From assembly GCA_937859855.1 (NCBI GenBank), contig CALMAR010000460.1:1-22350 (forward strand): a DNA stretch of 22,350 bases, in the 5' to 3' direction. The DNA is from an uncultured Kineosporia sp. (GTDB lineage Bacteria; Actinomycetota; Actinomycetes; Actinomycetales; Kineosporiaceae). The notes below the pieces were generated by a model. The model worked only from the letters and a program-made list of their open reading frames with translations. It searched no databases and was not told the DNA's origin. Made by a program: the position numbers and the translations under genes. Within the stretch, counting starts at the first letter, position 1, and the number at the start of each line of letters is the position of its first letter. This document shows, in pieces, positions 16,380 through 22,350 of the stretch.

Positions 16380-17042
16380 TCACTGCGGGTGCCGAGCCTG
16401 ATCCAGCAGTGCGATCACCTCGGCGTCACTGGTAGGTGAGAAGTCGTGGTACCACCGGCCGACACCGATGAACGGCGACGGCGTCTGAAGACAGACAGTC
16501 TGGCCGGCCTCTCCGGCCAGCCGGGCTTGCGCTGACCCGGCCGCCACCGGAACCGCCGCTATCACCCACCGGGCGCCGCGGGCGGCGACGATCCGGCAGG
16601 CCGCTCGCATGGTGGCTCCGGTCGCGATGCCGTCGTCCACCACGACCACGGTCCGATCCTCTACGCGTGCACCCGGACGATCGCCGCGAAACAGCCGCAC
16701 CCGGCGCTCTACCTGTTCTCTCTCCCGTTCCTGTGCCTGGGCCAGCTGATCTGGACTGACCCGGGCCGCCGAGATGGTGGCCGGCTCGAGCACACAGACA
16801 CCGTCCTCGCCGACCGCCCCCATCGCCAGCTCCGGCTGCCGGGGAACACCCAGCTTGCGGACGACGATCACATCCAGCTCCGCCCCGAGCGCGGCCGCTA
16901 CCTGGGCCGCGACCGGCACGCCGCCGCGGGGCAGTCCCAGCACCACCGCTTGGGCCGCAGGCGCACCGGGGACGGGGGTGAACAGCGGCAGCACCACCTG
17001 GGCCAGGCGGCGTCCGGCGTCGACTCGATCGGCGAACCTCAT
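16380..17042 (-). CDS. Phosphoribosyltransferase-family protein
   Basis: A 220-residue type I phosphoribosyltransferase-fold protein. The PRPP-binding signature is TVVVVDDGIATGAT (131-144). An early loop GLPRGGVPVAAQVAAAL (36-52) and VRKLGVPRQPELAMGAV (61-77) are typical of the actinobacterial stand-alone family that often sits beside erythromycin-esterase or hydrolase domains. A charged helix QAQERERE follows. The ATG at 17042 is used; a TTG immediately before it could also serve. It is 35 bases upstream of the aldo/keto reductase gene on the same strand and divergent from the ROK kinase. The acceptor base or other substrate is not known, and many such proteins lack a proven reaction. Confidence 0.9.
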   Translation of the reverse strand: MRFADRVDAGRRLAQVVLPLFTPVPGAPAAQAVVLGLPRGGVPVAAQVAAALGAELDVIVVRKLGVPRQPELAMGAVGEDGVCVLEPATISAARVSPDQLAQAQEREREQVERRVRLFRGDRPGARVEDRTVVVVDDGIATGATMRAACRIVAARGARWVIAAVPVAAGSAQARLAGEAGQTVCLQTPSPFIGVGRWYHDFSPTSDAEVIALLDQARHPQ

Positions 17043-17101
17043 CAACGGTCATCCTCACCCGCGTGCGCCCTGGGCGCGAGCGCCGTGGGAACCTGTCAGG
17101 C

Positions 17102-17120
17102 GCCCGGTCGCCGACCGGGC
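17102..17120. promoter_or_regulatory. Perfect 8-bp hairpin before the ROK kinase start
   Basis: GCCCGGTC (17102-17109) and GACCGGGC (17113-17120) form a perfect stem with a 3-base loop, 26 bases before the ROK start codon and about 60 bases from the divergent phosphoribosyltransferase start. As RNA it would be very stable and close to the AGGGG ribosome site at 17137-17141. As DNA it could be an operator. No T-tract follows, so it is not a classic terminator. Confidence 0.4.
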
Positions 17121-17146
17121 AGGCAGGCCGACGAGCAGGGGCGAGC

Positions 17147-18040
17147 ATGACCGGACCGACCCGCACGGCCGGTGGCGCCTCGCTGGTCCCGGTATTGGAG
17201 GTTGGCGGCACTCACGTGACGGCCGCGCTGGTGGACACCGGGTCGTGGACGGTCGCCGGCCAGCCGATCCGCAGAGATCTGGACGCCGCGGCTGCGGCCG
17301 GGCAGATCCTCTCCTCGATCTCGGCTGCCGGTGCTCCGATCGCCAGCCCCGGCGCCCGCTGGTCGGTTGCGCTGCCTGACCCGTTCGACTATCAGCACGG
17401 AATCGGCCGCTTCTCCGGAGTGGCCAAATTCGAGAGCCTGAACGGAGTTTCGGTTCGATCGGAGTTGCTGGAGCGGCTAGCGGGACCGCCCGCGGGGATC
17501 GTCTTCTGCAATGACGCCGACGCCTTCACCCTGGGCGAATGGGTTCGCGGTGCGGCCACCGGCGCGATCCGGGTGACCGGGCTCACCCTCGGCACCGGTG
17601 TGGGAAGCGGCTGGGTGGACGGCGGCCGGATCATCATTCCGGATGATCCACCTGGCGGACGTATCCACCAGCTCAGCGTTGATGGCCTGCCGCTGGAGGA
17701 GGTGATGTCCCGGCGGGCGATCCGCCGGGCCTACGCGGCTCGAACCGGTTACACCGCAGCGGATGTCGCGGATATCGCGATCCTGGCCCGCTCTGGCCAG
17801 GCGGCGGCGATCGCCGTGCTCTCGCGGGCACTGGCAGCTCTGGGCCGCTGCGTGGCCGGGCCGATCCGGGTCTTCGAGCCGGACGTCATCGTGGTCGGCG
17901 GGTCGATGGCTCGCTCCTGGGATCTGTTCGGGCCCTGGTTCGCCGGGGGAGCTGGGTCATTACCGCCAGTGGTGGTGGCCGCCGGCGCGGACATCGCGCC
18001 GCTTATTGGAGCCGCCTGGTTCGGCAGCCGGGCTCCTTAG
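17147..18040 (+). CDS. ROK-family kinase-like protein (glucokinase-like)
   Basis: A 297-residue protein of the ROK (repressor/ORF/kinase) sugar-kinase family. The phosphate-1 loop is VLEVGGTHVTAALVD (16-30). The catalytic Asp is Asp123 in FCNDADAFTLGEW, and phosphate-2 is LTLGTGVGSGWVDGG (147-160). The adenosine-side motif VIVVGGSMARSW is near the C-terminus. The zinc-binding Cys cluster (CxCGxxGC) typical of most ROK kinases is absent; only a GRIHQLSVDG equivalent (171-180) remains. There is no N-terminal HTH, so it is a kinase-type member, not a repressor. The ATG at 17147 has AGGGG 5 bases upstream. It converges with the next gene, overlapping its stop by 4 bases. The substrate is probably a hexose. 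Confidence 0.87.
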   Translation: MTGPTRTAGGASLVPVLEVGGTHVTAALVDTGSWTVAGQPIRRDLDAAAAAGQILSSISAAGAPIASPGARWSVALPDPFDYQHGIGRFSGVAKFESLNGVSVRSELLERLAGPPAGIVFCNDADAFTLGEWVRGAATGAIRVTGLTLGTGVGSGWVDGGRIIIPDDPPGGRIHQLSVDGLPLEEVMSRRAIRRAYAARTGYTAADVADIAILARSGQAAAIAVLSRALAALGRCVAGPIRVFEPDVIVVGGSMARSWDLFGPWFAGGAGSLPPVVVAAGADIAPLIGAAWFGSRAP

Positions 18041-20217
18041 CTGGGCTGGGCCGGTTGAGCCGGATCCCATTGGGAGGTATCGGCGCTGGGCCGGCTCAGG
18101 TGATAGCCCTGGCCAAGTTGAATCTGTAGCTGCCGCAGGCACAACAGCTCTTCGGCGGTCTCGATCCCTTCGGCGATCAAGGTTGCCCCGGTCTGGAATC
18201 CGAACGCGGTCAGCGAGGCAGCCATTGCCTGCCGGGCCGGGTGGGTGTCGATGCCGCGCACCAGGCTGATGTCGAGCTTGATGAAGTCGGGCACCAGGGC
18301 GAGGATGTGGTGCATGCTGGCGAAGCCGGCCCCGGCGTCATCCACCGCGATCCGTAGCCCCCGGGCCCGCATGGGCCGCAGCACCGAAGCCACCGACTCA
18401 TAGTCGTTGATCGCCTCGTGCTCGGTGATCTCCAGCACGAACTGCTCCAGCGGCAGGCTGGAGAACAGGCGCAGAAACTCCGGCAGCAGGATCGTCGCCG
18501 GGGAGATGTTCAGTGAGATCAGGTTCCGCAGCGCTGGGAGGGTGGCCAATGCGCTGCGCAGGGCCGCGAACTCCAGCGTGGCGCCGGCCCCGTGCGCGTT
18601 GGCCTCGAGGAACCACTCTGCCGGTGACGGGCTCCCGGCCGGAAACCGGCTGAGCGCCTCGAAACCCAGCACCTGCAACGTTTCCAGGTCATGAATGGGC
18701 TGATAGACAACGTTCGGGCCGCCAGCGGAGATCAGTGCGTCCATCCGGCGGAGGAAGGCGTGGCGCTGTTCGTCGTCGTGGTCCTCGGTGTCGACCAGGT
18801 TCATGATTACCTTGCCGAGCGCCCGCAGCACCTGGATGTCGCGGACGCCGAGCTGCGGGTTGGCTTGGGCCGAGAATCCGCACAGAGTTCCGTACAGATC
18901 ACCGTTGTCGTCGTACAACGGGACGCCGATGTAGCAGCCGACCTGGCCGATCGCCTTGATCGGCAGGCCGCGGGTGAGCGGATCCACCGCGGTGTCCGGG
19001 ATCACCTCACCAGCCGTGCCGTCCACGATCAGCCGGCAGATGGTGCCGTCCAGCGGTTCAGTCAGTCCAGCCAGGGCCAGCACATCGTCGGGTCCGGCGA
19101 CATTGCGGAAGAACCCCTTGTCGCCGTCGAAGCGCCGGACGAAGGCAGCATCCACCCCTAGTTGCTCGCAAACCAGAGCCAGCACCGCATCCACATCCTT
19201 GAACGGCACCGTGTCGCGCAACGTGTCGCGCACCGGGGTGCTGAGCAGGTCCCTCTCCTGGATCGCCAGAGGCGGCCGGTCACCCTGCTTGTTCTGGTGC
19301 ATCAGCGCGTCAGCGGTGCGCCAGGCTCCGGCCAGGCCGGAATCGGCCCGCCGCTGCGCCACCCCGGCCGAAGCGGCGATGCCGACGTCGGCGAGCCGCT
19401 CGAGCAGCTCATCGGCCAAGGCTTGAGCTCCGGCGGCAGCAGTCTGCGGAAGCAGGATGCCGAACTCGTCGCCGCCCAGGCGGGCCGACAGGTCCACTGC
19501 GCGCAGCCGCAACCGAAGCTCTTCGGCGGTCTTCACCAGCAACCGGTCACCGGCCTCGTGACCCCAGGTCTCGTTCACCTGTTTCAGGCCGTCCAGGTTC
19601 AGGACCATGATCGACGCCGTGGTGCCGTAACGGGAGGCCCGGGCTTCCTCAGCGGTCAGCGCGCCGTCCCACGCCAGGCGGTTACCGGCCCCGGTGAGCA
19701 GATCGATCTGGGAGGCTTCCTCGGCTCGCTCAGCCCGGCGGATCTCTTCGGCCAGATGCAGTTCATGGGTCAGTACGATGCCCAGGATTTCGGCCTGAAG
19801 TTGCATCACCGGCAGGGCGGCATACAGATCCGGCTTGACCGACGTCCCGTAGGCGCTGAGCATCCCCAGCGTTTCGCCGGTCGGGGACGGAATCGGCACG
19901 GCGGCGAAGGACGCCGCAGCGATGCCGCTGCGCCGCCGCGCTTCGACCAGTTCGGGAGTAAGACGGATGTCGGAGGCGGTCATTGGCGCCAGGCCGCCGG
20001 CTATGGCGGCGGGGTAACTGTCATCCCAGCGGGACGGGACATCAGGGTCTATCCCGAACTGTTCATCCAGAACGGACAGGATGATCTGGTCGTCCCCATC
20101 TCGGCGGGAGATCACCCAGGAGTCCATTCCGACCCGATCGCGCAGATCCCTGAGGATCAGACGGGCCGCCGACTCGAAATTCGTGGCCTTCTCAGTGTCC
20201 GGCCGTGACAGAGGCAT
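18037..20217 (-). CDS. GAF-GGDEF-GAF-EAL cyclic-di-GMP turnover protein
   Basis: A 726-residue cytoplasmic signalling protein with no membrane segment. Domain order is GAF-like sensor (about 12-155), GGDEF diguanylate cyclase (about 170-305), second GAF (about 330-475) and EAL phosphodiesterase (about 485-712). The cyclase has an intact GGDEF (248-252), metal Asp209 and an inhibitory I-site RxxD at 239-242, exactly five residues before GGDEF. The EAL domain keeps E520 (EAL), N570, E596, D626/D627, K647, E683 and Q703, so both activities may be functional. The ATG at 20217 is preferred; a TTG at 20247 would add ten residues. The GAF domains probably bind a small ligand that tips the balance between making and degrading c-di-GMP. 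Confidence 0.93.
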   Translation of the reverse strand: MPLSRPDTEKATNFESAARLILRDLRDRVGMDSWVISRRDGDDQIILSVLDEQFGIDPDVPSRWDDSYPAAIAGGLAPMTASDIRLTPELVEARRRSGIAAASFAAVPIPSPTGETLGMLSAYGTSVKPDLYAALPVMQLQAEILGIVLTHELHLAEEIRRAERAEEASQIDLLTGAGNRLAWDGALTAEEARASRYGTTASIMVLNLDGLKQVNETWGHEAGDRLLVKTAEELRLRLRAVDLSARLGGDEFGILLPQTAAAGAQALADELLERLADVGIAASAGVAQRRADSGLAGAWRTADALMHQNKQGDRPPLAIQERDLLSTPVRDTLRDTVPFKDVDAVLALVCEQLGVDAAFVRRFDGDKGFFRNVAGPDDVLALAGLTEPLDGTICRLIVDGTAGEVIPDTAVDPLTRGLPIKAIGQVGCYIGVPLYDDNGDLYGTLCGFSAQANPQLGVRDIQVLRALGKVIMNLVDTEDHDDEQRHAFLRRMDALISAGGPNVVYQPIHDLETLQVLGFEALSRFPAGSPSPAEWFLEANAHGAGATLEFAALRSALATLPALRNLISLNISPATILLPEFLRLFSSLPLEQFVLEITEHEAINDYESVASVLRPMRARGLRIAVDDAGAGFASMHHILALVPDFIKLDISLVRGIDTHPARQAMAASLTAFGFQTGATLIAEGIETAEELLCLRQLQIQLGQGYHLSRPSADTSQWDPAQPAQPS

Positions 20218-20355
20218 TCGAATCTGGACCTCGTCCCCGTTCTGCAATCAGGCCACGGCCCGTCGTTGACGCAGCGCTTACCTGATGTATGTCGGGCCCC
20301 TCAGCTATGCCCTTGAGTCCCGCGAACGTGCGGCTGATGACTCTTTACTACGAGG

Positions 20356-20622
20356 TCAGCGGCCGGAGTAGTAGCCGTACATGGCGGGCCATCGCCGCTG
20401 GCGGCGAGCCTCGTCCCTGAGCCGGGCCTGACTGACCAGAATGTCCCGCAGTTCAGCGGTGGCGTGGTCGGGATAGCGGTCGAGAATGGCCTCGAAGTCC
20501 CGCAGATCGGATTCGGATTGGTAATCTCGCAGTTCTGCTTCCAGCGTCCTGCGCCGTTCGCGGGCAGTGTGCCTGGTCAGGGCCTGGGCGCGGGCGATCA
20601 CAACCTGGGCTGACAGGTTCAT
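20356..20622 (-). CDS. Small hypothetical protein (88 aa), helical and charged
   Basis: An 88-residue, highly charged, probably all-helical protein with an Arg-rich centre (RHTARERRRTLEAELRDY) and RDFEAILDRYPDHATAELRD (41-60). The start is the ATG at 20622 with GGGAGG 8 bases upstream, a strong ribosome site that supports real translation. It has no signal peptide or membrane segment. It lies upstream of the c-di-GMP gene on the same strand, with a gap of 138 bases, and is divergent from the truncated hemoglobin gene. I do not recognise a functional family, though similar short proteins occur in actinobacteria. Confidence 0.7.
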   Translation of the reverse strand: MNLSAQVVIARAQALTRHTARERRRTLEAELRDYQSESDLRDFEAILDRYPDHATAELRDILVSQARLRDEARRQRRWPAMYGYYSGR

Positions 20623-20750
20623 CGCCGCACCTCCCGTCTCGCATCATCAGTATGCGCCTGCCGGGGTAGGGCTGGCTGCGTCGCAGGTGTTCAGGCCAGG
20701 CGCGCGATCCGGGGCCGAGCTCCACATAGGATGGCGGCCGGGAGGCAGGT

Positions 20751-21230
20751 ATGAGTGAAACCGCAGCCGGAGAACGTCCGTCCATCTACGAGTTTGCTGG
20801 TGGGGCGGAGGCTTTCATGAGGCTGGCCGCTGCTCATCACCGGCGCTGCTTGGAAGACCCGGTGCTGGAGCATCCCTTCTCACACAGCCGGCCCAGCCAT
20901 GTCGAGCGGCTGGCGGTCTACTGGGGTGAGGTCTTCGGTGGCCCGCTCGCGAACCTGTATCCGGAGAACGAGACCCAGGTCGAGGTGCTCACCATGCACA
21001 GCGGGATCGATGCCCAAGATGATCTCGGCGAGCATTTCCTGGCGGCCTTTCTGCAGGCGATGGACGACGCCGGGCTGCCCGAGGATCTCGCGTTCCGGAC
21101 CGCGATGCGGTCGTACATGGAGTGGGCCGTGGACGAGGTGATGGCACTGTCGCCGCCCGGCTCGGTGGTTGAGCCGGGCCTGCCGGTGCCGCGCTGGTCC
21201 TGGGACGGCCTACAGCCAGCCAGCGTGTAA
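20751..21230 (+). CDS. Group II truncated hemoglobin-like protein
   Basis: A 159-residue globin-fold protein of the actinobacterial truncated-hemoglobin type. It has the opening YEFAGGAEAFMRLAAAHH (13-30), then CLEDPVLEHPFSH, HVERLAVYWGEVFGGP (50-65) and the helix-F region MHSGIDAQDDLGEHFLAAF, where His83 is the likely proximal heme ligand. The C-terminus SYMEWAVDEVM and PRWSWDGL are typical of this subgroup. At the distal B10 position, where Tyr is usual, this protein has His30. The start is ATG 20751 with GGGAGG 5 bases upstream. Likely roles are O2/NO handling or redox chemistry. It is divergent from the small hypothetical protein and convergent with the GT9 fragment 25 bases away. Confidence 0.85.
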   Translation: MSETAAGERPSIYEFAGGAEAFMRLAAAHHRRCLEDPVLEHPFSHSRPSHVERLAVYWGEVFGGPLANLYPENETQVEVLTMHSGIDAQDDLGEHFLAAFLQAMDDAGLPEDLAFRTAMRSYMEWAVDEVMALSPPGSVVEPGLPVPRWSWDGLQPASV

Positions 21231-21255
21231 TCGGCCTCCGCGTCATTCAGCGACC

Positions 21256-21672
21256 TCAGTGCACCGGGCTGCCGAGCTGCCGGCTGGCCGCGTCCAGCAC
21301 CTCTTCGGCGGTGATCAGATCCAGAGCTGGATCCAGCCGGCTGCCGTGCGGGTCGCCGGGCTGGCCAGGGCGCCCGTGCCAGAGCACGGTATGGATCCGC
21401 TGATCGATCGCTGGACCCCAATGCTGGGGAGGAACCGGCCCGAACAACAACACCGAAGGAGTACTCAAGGCGGTGGCCAGATGCGCCACCCCCGTGTCGC
21501 CGCAGATCAGCAGCTGGCTGCCGCACACGGTAGCGGCCAGCTGGTTCAGTGACTGCCAGCCGCTGAGATTGGTGACCGGCAGGCCGTCGGCGACGGCCGA
21601 GCACAGCTCGCGTTCCCCGGCACCGCCGGTGACGACCACGGGGACTCCCTGGCCCATCAGCCGTTCGGCGCC
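21256..21672 (-). CDS. Glycosyltransferase family 9 (heptosyltransferase-like), C-terminal part
   Basis: The C-terminal Rossmann half of a GT9 enzyme, which transfers sugars from ADP- or other nucleotide-heptose-type donors. Diagnostic segments are GVPVVVTGGAGERELC, the donor-binding motif CGDTGVAHLATALSTPSVLLFGP and the acidic-Pro end of the domain. The expected N-terminal half (about 200 residues) is missing. Family-like sequence stops at about 21672, where the frame turns into a run of Gly codons made by the C-rich junction. The ATG at 21657 is internal and not a true start. The truncation is best explained by the chimeric join, not by mutation in the organism. It is convergent with the truncated hemoglobin gene. 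Confidence 0.85.
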   Translation of the reverse strand, partial: GAERLMGQGVPVVVTGGAGERELCSAVADGLPVTNLSGWQSLNQLAATVCGSQLLICGDTGVAHLATALSTPSVLLFGPVPPQHWGPAIDQRIHTVLWHGRPGQPGDPHGSRLDPALDLITAEEVLDAASRQLGSPVH

Positions 21673-21730
21673 CCCGCCCCCACCCCCGGCCCGCCCAACG
21701 CCGGGCCCCCCCCCCCCTCTCCCTCTAAGG
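21673..21730. other. C-rich low-complexity junction between bacterial and eukaryotic DNA
   Basis: This stretch is nearly all C with a few G, A and T, and includes a 12-base C run (21706-21717). A 6-bp hairpin with an 8-base loop lies at 21688-21707. It coincides with the loss of the GT9 frame and the change in base composition, so it marks an assembly or library join. Confidence 0.7.
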
Positions 21731-22110
21731 GAGCAGGGAAAAGAAAATCGGATGAGAAAATCGGTGGCGGGTTAGAGATGTAATTAATCTCCCCTCGTTT
21801 GGCGTTTTGGGCATCAGGCATGCATGCATTCATCATACATGGTACTCAGTTTTTTGAAAAAGCACATATGTTATGTCATGGTATCCCTTCTCACTGGGTT
21901 GGGAAAAATAAATAAAACTCCCTTCATCTATAATATGCGTTCTGGATGACATCGTACAAACCGTTTGTAGTAAATGCCGACGCCGCCTATATGCTAATGC
22001 TAATGCTATGATATGCTATTCTTCGCTGCCAGCTTACATCCTAGTCAAAACACAAAAAAGGGGTTCCGTTCCTTATACGCTCACAGTTTGGGGAAGAGGG
22101 TGGTTATATA
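21731..22110 (-). other. AT-rich eukaryotic (fungal) 3' flank
   Basis: Base composition shifts abruptly to AT-rich, with short repeats (GCATGCATGCAT at about 21818-21829; repeated GCTAAT/GCTATG near 21992-22016) and no bacterial gene. It lies directly 3' of the stop codon of the transporter fragment at 22111-22350, so it is probably its 3' untranslated and downstream sequence. Confidence 0.7.
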
Positions 22111-22350
22111 TCAAGCCACCAGAAAGCTCAACAGGCTCCCGACCGTCAAGCCGCCCACGAGCATCAGCCCCATGAACCCGCCCGCCGCCTCCCGCTCGTC
22201 CACTTCGACCCACTCGCCCGCGCCCATCATGCACGTCGAGCCCAGGAAGCCGTTGCTCAGCCCGAACAGCAACTGCACGACGACGAGATAAAAGGCGTCG
22301 CTCGGCACGGCGGCGCCGTCGCCGTGGATGTTGCAGAGAAGGTATAAGGG
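22111..22350 (-). CDS. Equilibrative nucleoside transporter (SLC29/Fun26-like), C-terminal fragment, fungal
   Basis: The leftward frame is open from the window edge to the TGA at 22113-22111, giving 79 residues. It begins PLYLLCNIHGDGAAVPSDAF, continues with membrane segment YLVVVQLLFGLSNGFLGSTC, then MMGAGEWVEVDEREAAGGFM, and ends with the final membrane helix GLMLVGGLTVGSLLSFLVA. This matches the last two transmembrane helices and the conserved EREAAGGFM linker of eukaryotic equilibrative nucleoside transporters, most like those of filamentous ascomycetes. No bacterial family I know ends this way. The rest of the gene lies beyond the window. The location would be a fungal vacuolar or plasma membrane, in a different organism from the rest of this window. 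Confidence 0.85.
   Translation of the reverse strand, partial: PLYLLCNIHGDGAAVPSDAFYLVVVQLLFGLSNGFLGSTCMMGAGEWVEVDEREAAGGFMGLMLVGGLTVGSLLSFLVA

Noticed and set aside
19162..20208. Long rightward open frame opposite the c-di-GMP gene
   Set aside because: Antisense shadow of a gene with all GGDEF and EAL motifs; Gln/Gly/Arg-rich translation with no domain.
21688..21707. GC hairpin near the end of the GT9 fragment, considered as a terminator
   Set aside because: It lies inside the C-rich chimeric junction and on the 5' side of the truncated gene, so it has no reliable biological meaning.
21818..22018. Short repeats (GCATGCATGCAT and GCTAAT units), considered as a CRISPR or regulatory array
   Set aside because: Units are 4-6 bases with no spacers and lie in the fungal flank; simple low-complexity sequence.

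Overview
This window is almost entirely high-GC bacterial DNA, most likely from a soil-type actinobacterium (Actinomycetota). The basis is strong G/C preference at third codon positions, GTG/TTG starts, ATGA/GTGA gene overlaps, and family variants typical of that phylum (actinobacterial truncated hemoglobin, ROK kinase, EHN-type epoxide hydrolase, GAF-GGDEF-GAF-EAL protein). The last ~630 bases differ. After a C-rich low-complexity stretch at about 21673-21730 the sequence becomes AT-rich, and its end encodes the C-terminus of a fungal-type equilibrative nucleoside transporter. The right end is therefore best read as a chimeric join of bacterial and fungal DNA, as expected from a mixed or metagenomic assembly.

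Layout. 1-731: one end of an IS481-family insertion sequence, transposase cut by the window edge, with three 23-bp-phased repeats next to its terminus. 897-1832: an ArsR-type repressor and an AHSA1/SRPBCC protein, co-transcribed leftward, with two similar palindromic operators upstream of the repressor. 2168-7182: an ABM-fold monooxygenase-like protein divergent from an RbsB/RbsC/RbsA-type ABC importer and a class II aldolase; the intergenic region holds a near-consensus promoter and inverted repeats. 7183-8068: a degenerate stretch with a relic of a second class II aldolase. 8069-12264: a one-carbon cassette, LigM-type tetrahydrofolate (THF)-dependent O-demethylase, PurU, FolD and an unusual MetF-like protein. 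12576-13863: a possible small ORF and an epoxide hydrolase. 14171-17042 (leftward): Gfo/Idh/MocA dehydrogenase, aldo/keto reductase and phosphoribosyltransferase. 17147-21230: ROK kinase, c-di-GMP signalling protein, small hypothetical protein and truncated hemoglobin. 21256-21672: the C-terminal part of a GT9 glycosyltransferase, cut at the chimeric join.

How the genes may work together. The coherent system is 2168-12264. A substrate enters through the ABC importer and is processed by the class II aldolase and possibly the ABM protein. A LigM-type enzyme would move an O-methyl group onto THF. MetF-like, FolD and PurU would then oxidise 5-methyl-THF through methylene-, methenyl- and formyl-THF to formate and free THF. 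This looks like a self-contained methyl-ether catabolic route coupled to import. The LigM homologue keeps the catalytic-type Tyr but lacks the Arg that I recall as the carboxylate-binding residue of SYK-6 LigM, so the substrate may not be vanillate or 3-O-methylgallate. The substrate and the link between importer and demethylase are inference from gene order.
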